The translations under genes were made by a program, and so were the position numbers. DNA of 64,000 nucleotides from Ganoderma boninense (Eukaryota; Basidiomycota; Agaricomycetes; Polyporales; Polyporaceae), in the NCBI GenBank assembly GCA_002900995.3, contig CM035306.1, positions 2,356,001 to 2,420,000 of the forward strand, given 5' to 3'. Below are positions 60,801-64,000 of the stretch, piece after piece; positions within the stretch are counted from its first letter, which is position 1, and each line of letters opens with the position of its first letter. The notes under the pieces were generated by a model, which was not told where the DNA came from, ran no database searches, and saw only the letters and a program-made list of their open reading frames with translations.

Positions 60801-63800
60801 GAACCCGCAGCTTCTGACTACTATCCTTAGCGAGTTTGACAAAGTAGAAGGCACCGCGGCTCCGGAGCCAAGTCGCACATCTGCAGATCTCGCTAGCATG
60901 GCCGTTGCCAGTGGGGCGGGAAACAAGGTGGCAGCTTCTGCTGGCGATCCTCTGGATGATTTGTTCCCTCGAGTGGATATAGATGGTCTGCTCAAGGGGA
61001 CGACGATCCTCGCGGACGCGAAGAGCGATGCGTGGAAGACGAAGAAGGAAGCCCTCGAGACGCTGCAAGCAATTTTAGACCAAGGAGCAAATAAGCGTCT
61101 GAAACCCACCATGGGTTGGTACTTACCAGACTCAATATCCCTTCGTAATATTTGCTAATCCGCTGTCGTAGGCGAAATTGGTCAAGTCCTCAAGGCTCGA
61201 GTCGTCGACACAAACAAGCCTGTCCAAATGCTGGCGTTGGACGTCGTTGCTCGCGTTGCCACCGGCATGGGCAAGCCATTCGAGAAGCATACCCGGTTCT
61301 TCGTCGTCCCCGTTGCCAGTGTCCTCTCCGATCAAAAGGCGCCTTGTCGAGCTGCAGCATTACAGACATTGACCGCTATCGTCAATGCTTGCGAAGGATT
61401 CGAGCCTATCGCAGCCAATATCGGAACTGCACTCGAGTCGACCAACCCTTTGCAGCGCGCTTCGCTTCTCACTTGGCTTGTCGACTGGTTCAAGGAGCAC
61501 GAACTACCGTCCGGTTTGGACCTCAGCAGCTGGGCTCTACCCATCGTGAGCTGCTTAGATGATCGGAACGGTGACGTGAGGAAGGGAGCACAGGCCATGC
61601 TTCGGACCCTCATTGCGAGTGCAGGATATGACTATGTCATGAGTCAAACAAACTCGTTGAAACCCGCTTCCAAAACCACCGCTGTCCCAATTATCCAAGC
61701 AGCTCGCGGCTCGGTACCTGCTGCTGTCTCCGCTAAGGGAGCGCCAGCGGCCAAGCCTGTTCCACCGAAATCTACAGCCGCACCTTCGAAAGCTTCCTCC
61801 CCTCCCCCTGCTGAACTGGCTGCACCTGCGGAGTCAAGCAAAGTGGCTCCTGTAACCAAATTCGGCGGTGTACGGCGCAAGCTCCCCCAGGGTTCCATAC
61901 CTCGACCAGAGTCTCGCGCTGAGACACCCGTTGACTCAGCAGGTACCTCCCGTCTTCCTGGGCCTGGGAAGTTCGGTGGCTTGAAGAGACCTGGAGCGGG
62001 TCTCAATGGCCCATCCAAGCCCGCCACAAATGATACCCCTGACTCTTCCTCCATGATTTTCACAAGCCCGAACGCTGACACCAAAAGGTTGCGCCTGGTC
62101 AAGGACGCCAACAAGTGGGTCATCGAATCGGGCCCCAGTCGCAAGGACCTGGCAGAACTTCTTCAACACCAGATGGAACCCCACGCGTCCAAGGAGCTAT
62201 TGGCGCGTCTGTTCAGTCACGACCACAATGCCGTGAACGATCATGTCAATGGGCTTGGCGTGATTCAGGACTTCTACAACACCGCTCAGACCGGCGAGGA
62301 CAAGATGCAGTCAATCTGTATCGCAAACTCTGATCTCGCATTGAAGTTCGTATCAATCAAGGTCCACGAACCGCAGTCCAACCTCGTCCAGAAGTGTGTC
62401 GATGTGGTCGATTCAGTGTTGACCTTCTTCCAGAGCGTGGACTACCAGCTCTCGGATCAGGAGGCCTTGGTCTTCATCCCGACCATAGTTCATAAGGTGC
62501 GACTTCCACTGTATTGGTCAGGGAAGGTACTGATCACCTGTTTCAGCTTGGTGATGCTCGGGAGCCCGTCCGGATTCGTGTGTCACAGATCGTACAGAAG
62601 CTCCCGAAGGTCTACGCCTACAGCCGAGTGTTCCAGCTCTTGCTTGAGAATGGTCTGCAATCGAAGGTAGCAAAGACTAGACAAGGTACTTTGGATGAGC
62701 TTGCCGGTCTGCTCAAGCGATTCGGTATTGGCACGTGCGAGCCCCCGAGGGCGTTCCCGAAGGTCGCAGCAATGATCTCCGACAAGGATCCCGCTGTTCG
62801 TAAGTCAGCCCTCGCTGCTCTCAGGTGGGTTTTTGCAATATTTGCCTGCTTCCGATTCTCACGCCTTCCCCATAGCGAGGGCTATGTTCTCGTAGGCGAG
62901 AAGATTTGGTCTCTCGTTGGTGCTCTGTCCCCCAAAGACAAGACTCAATTGGAAGAGCGACTCCGTCGTGTGCCTGGTACGAGCACGCCCGATAAGATGG
63001 ACAGTGCTCCATTAACGACACACGCTTCTCGATTGGCGACTGGGATTCCGAGGTCAGGATCACCAGCTCCTGGGGCTGCGTCCCGAATAGGTGGCGTCGG
63101 ACGTCCTGCAAGCCCAGCCCTCACAGCACCATCTTCACGTCTCACACGACCAGCCTCTCCCTCGAACCTGGTTCGTTCATCGTCCCCCGCACCCCCTCAT
63201 GCTAGCAAACTCCCTGCACCTTCGCATCTCCCTGGACCGGGCTCTCCAAATGCACGATCGAAGTCCTTACTCCCCTCGAAATTAGGTCCTCCACGATCAC
63301 GGCTGAACGGTGCGTCAGGCCCGTCGCCGCAAAGTGCTCTTGTTCCGTCTGTACAGTCAAGGTCTTCAGTAGACGACGTGTTCTCCTCCAATGGTCATGG
63401 AGGCGGCATTCCGAGTCGACGCTCTATGGAAGAGCAATACGACCAGCCGGAGGACAATGGTACAGATGACATCACAGTCACCATCTCGAGTATTCTCAGC
63501 AACGATCCGACACGGAGTGTCGAGGCTCTTAAGAAGATTCAAAAGGTCCTCGAGGTTGGACCGAAGAATGGACCATCATCAGGAGCCTACCAGGAGTTGG
63601 CGGAGCATACGGAGGGCCTCATTGAGACCATCACCCTACAGATGGCGCATGTCTTCGAGCATCCAGAGGATATCACTCTTCCAGAGAATTTCCGTCTCGC
63701 CAAACATCTCATCCAGACGCTCAATGCCTTCTGCGACCATGTCTTCCTCGCAGAGTCCCTCACTGTCGATATCCTAACGTCTCTCCTAGAAGAGTTGACC

Positions 63801-64000
63801 CTTCGCCTTCTGCAGACGGACAACAGCCCAGATGGCAAAGTCAAGGATCTGTCACGCTTCATCAACATGATTATCCTACGTCTGTTTGCTACGGGCAGAA
63901 GAATGTCTATCTTCCGGTGAGTTTTACCAGGTATCCTTCATGGGCGGTTGACTTCCTGACACCGATATGTGGGTTTAAGTGCTTTATTCTCTTTGCTTCT
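57818..64000 (+). CDS. XMAP215 / ch-TOG / Dis1 family microtubule polymerase, five TOG domains, 3' end outside window
   Basis: Adds tubulin at microtubule plus ends; acts at spindle poles and kinetochores. MADGAPPPEEDFNAIPISDR starts it and the TOG signature LSHKNWKARVSAYEALVKTF opens TOG1. Further TOG starts: SLKSSKWKDRKEALDELLTL (TOG2), LGDSNWKVRLAALEEMTTWV (TOG3), AKSDAWKTKKEALETLQAIL (TOG4), then an NADTKRLRLVKDANKWVIES block, which matches the metazoan-type TOG5, ending PKDKTQLEERLRR. Pro/Ala/Lys- and Ser/Pro-rich linkers lie between and after. A final helical region (ITVTISSILSNDPTRSVEAL, RFINMIILRLFATGRRMSIF) is cut by an intron (63919-63979); the last visible bases continue as ALFSLLL. 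About 1,800 residues are visible. Confidence 0.95.

Overview
The window is nuclear DNA of a basidiomycete fungus, most likely an Agaricomycete (a polypore-like mushroom). The evidence is a GC-rich sequence, densely packed genes broken by many 45-75 bp GT-AG introns with CTNAC-type branch points, CT-rich leaders, and a gene set (five-TOG XMAP215, SmgGDS, PIG-Y, GID RING subunit, Sfi1, eIF2B-alpha) that fits a fungus with mushroom-type gene structure. No bacterial, viral or CRISPR features were seen. All gene models below were made by joining exons by eye; spans are start codon to stop codon.

Left third (1-22.4 kb): a HAD-type hydrolase running off the left edge (-), an unrecognised ORF overlapping its start (-), a penta-EF-hand protein (+), a long-chain acyl-CoA synthetase (+) that seems to need a one-nucleotide exon, an MFS transporter (-), a small disordered KEN-box protein (+), PIG-Y (+), the spindle-pole protein Sfi1 (-), the GID/CTLH E3 subunit Rmd5 (-) sharing a short divergent promoter with the ribosome-assembly factor Nsa1 (+), and a pirin (-).

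Middle (22.8-37 kb): an amino-acid permease (-), a peroxisome-type enoyl-CoA isomerase (-), then the Rab prenyltransferase beta subunit Bet2 followed directly by SmgGDS (+,+), two genes whose products act on prenylated small GTPases. Next come an EHT1-like alpha/beta hydrolase (+), an RWD-domain protein (-) and mitochondrial ribosomal protein bS21m (+), the last two divergent.

Right part (37-64 kb): a looser region with two tiny multi-exon cysteine-rich genes of one family (37967-38426 + and 49994-50540 -), a gene-poor island (38.4-42.1 kb) holding a foldback inverted-repeat element with nested hairpins, a basidiomycete protein of unknown function (+), a cyclin K/Ctk2-like cyclin (+), RNase P/MRP subunit Pop4 (-), eIF2B alpha (-), a one-exon unknown protein (+), a long non-coding stretch, and a large XMAP215/ch-TOG microtubule polymerase (+) running off the right edge.

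Most genes are housekeeping. The parts most worth a second look are the one-nucleotide exon at 6572, the cysteine-rich microgene family, the foldback element, and the complete five-TOG layout of the fungal XMAP215.
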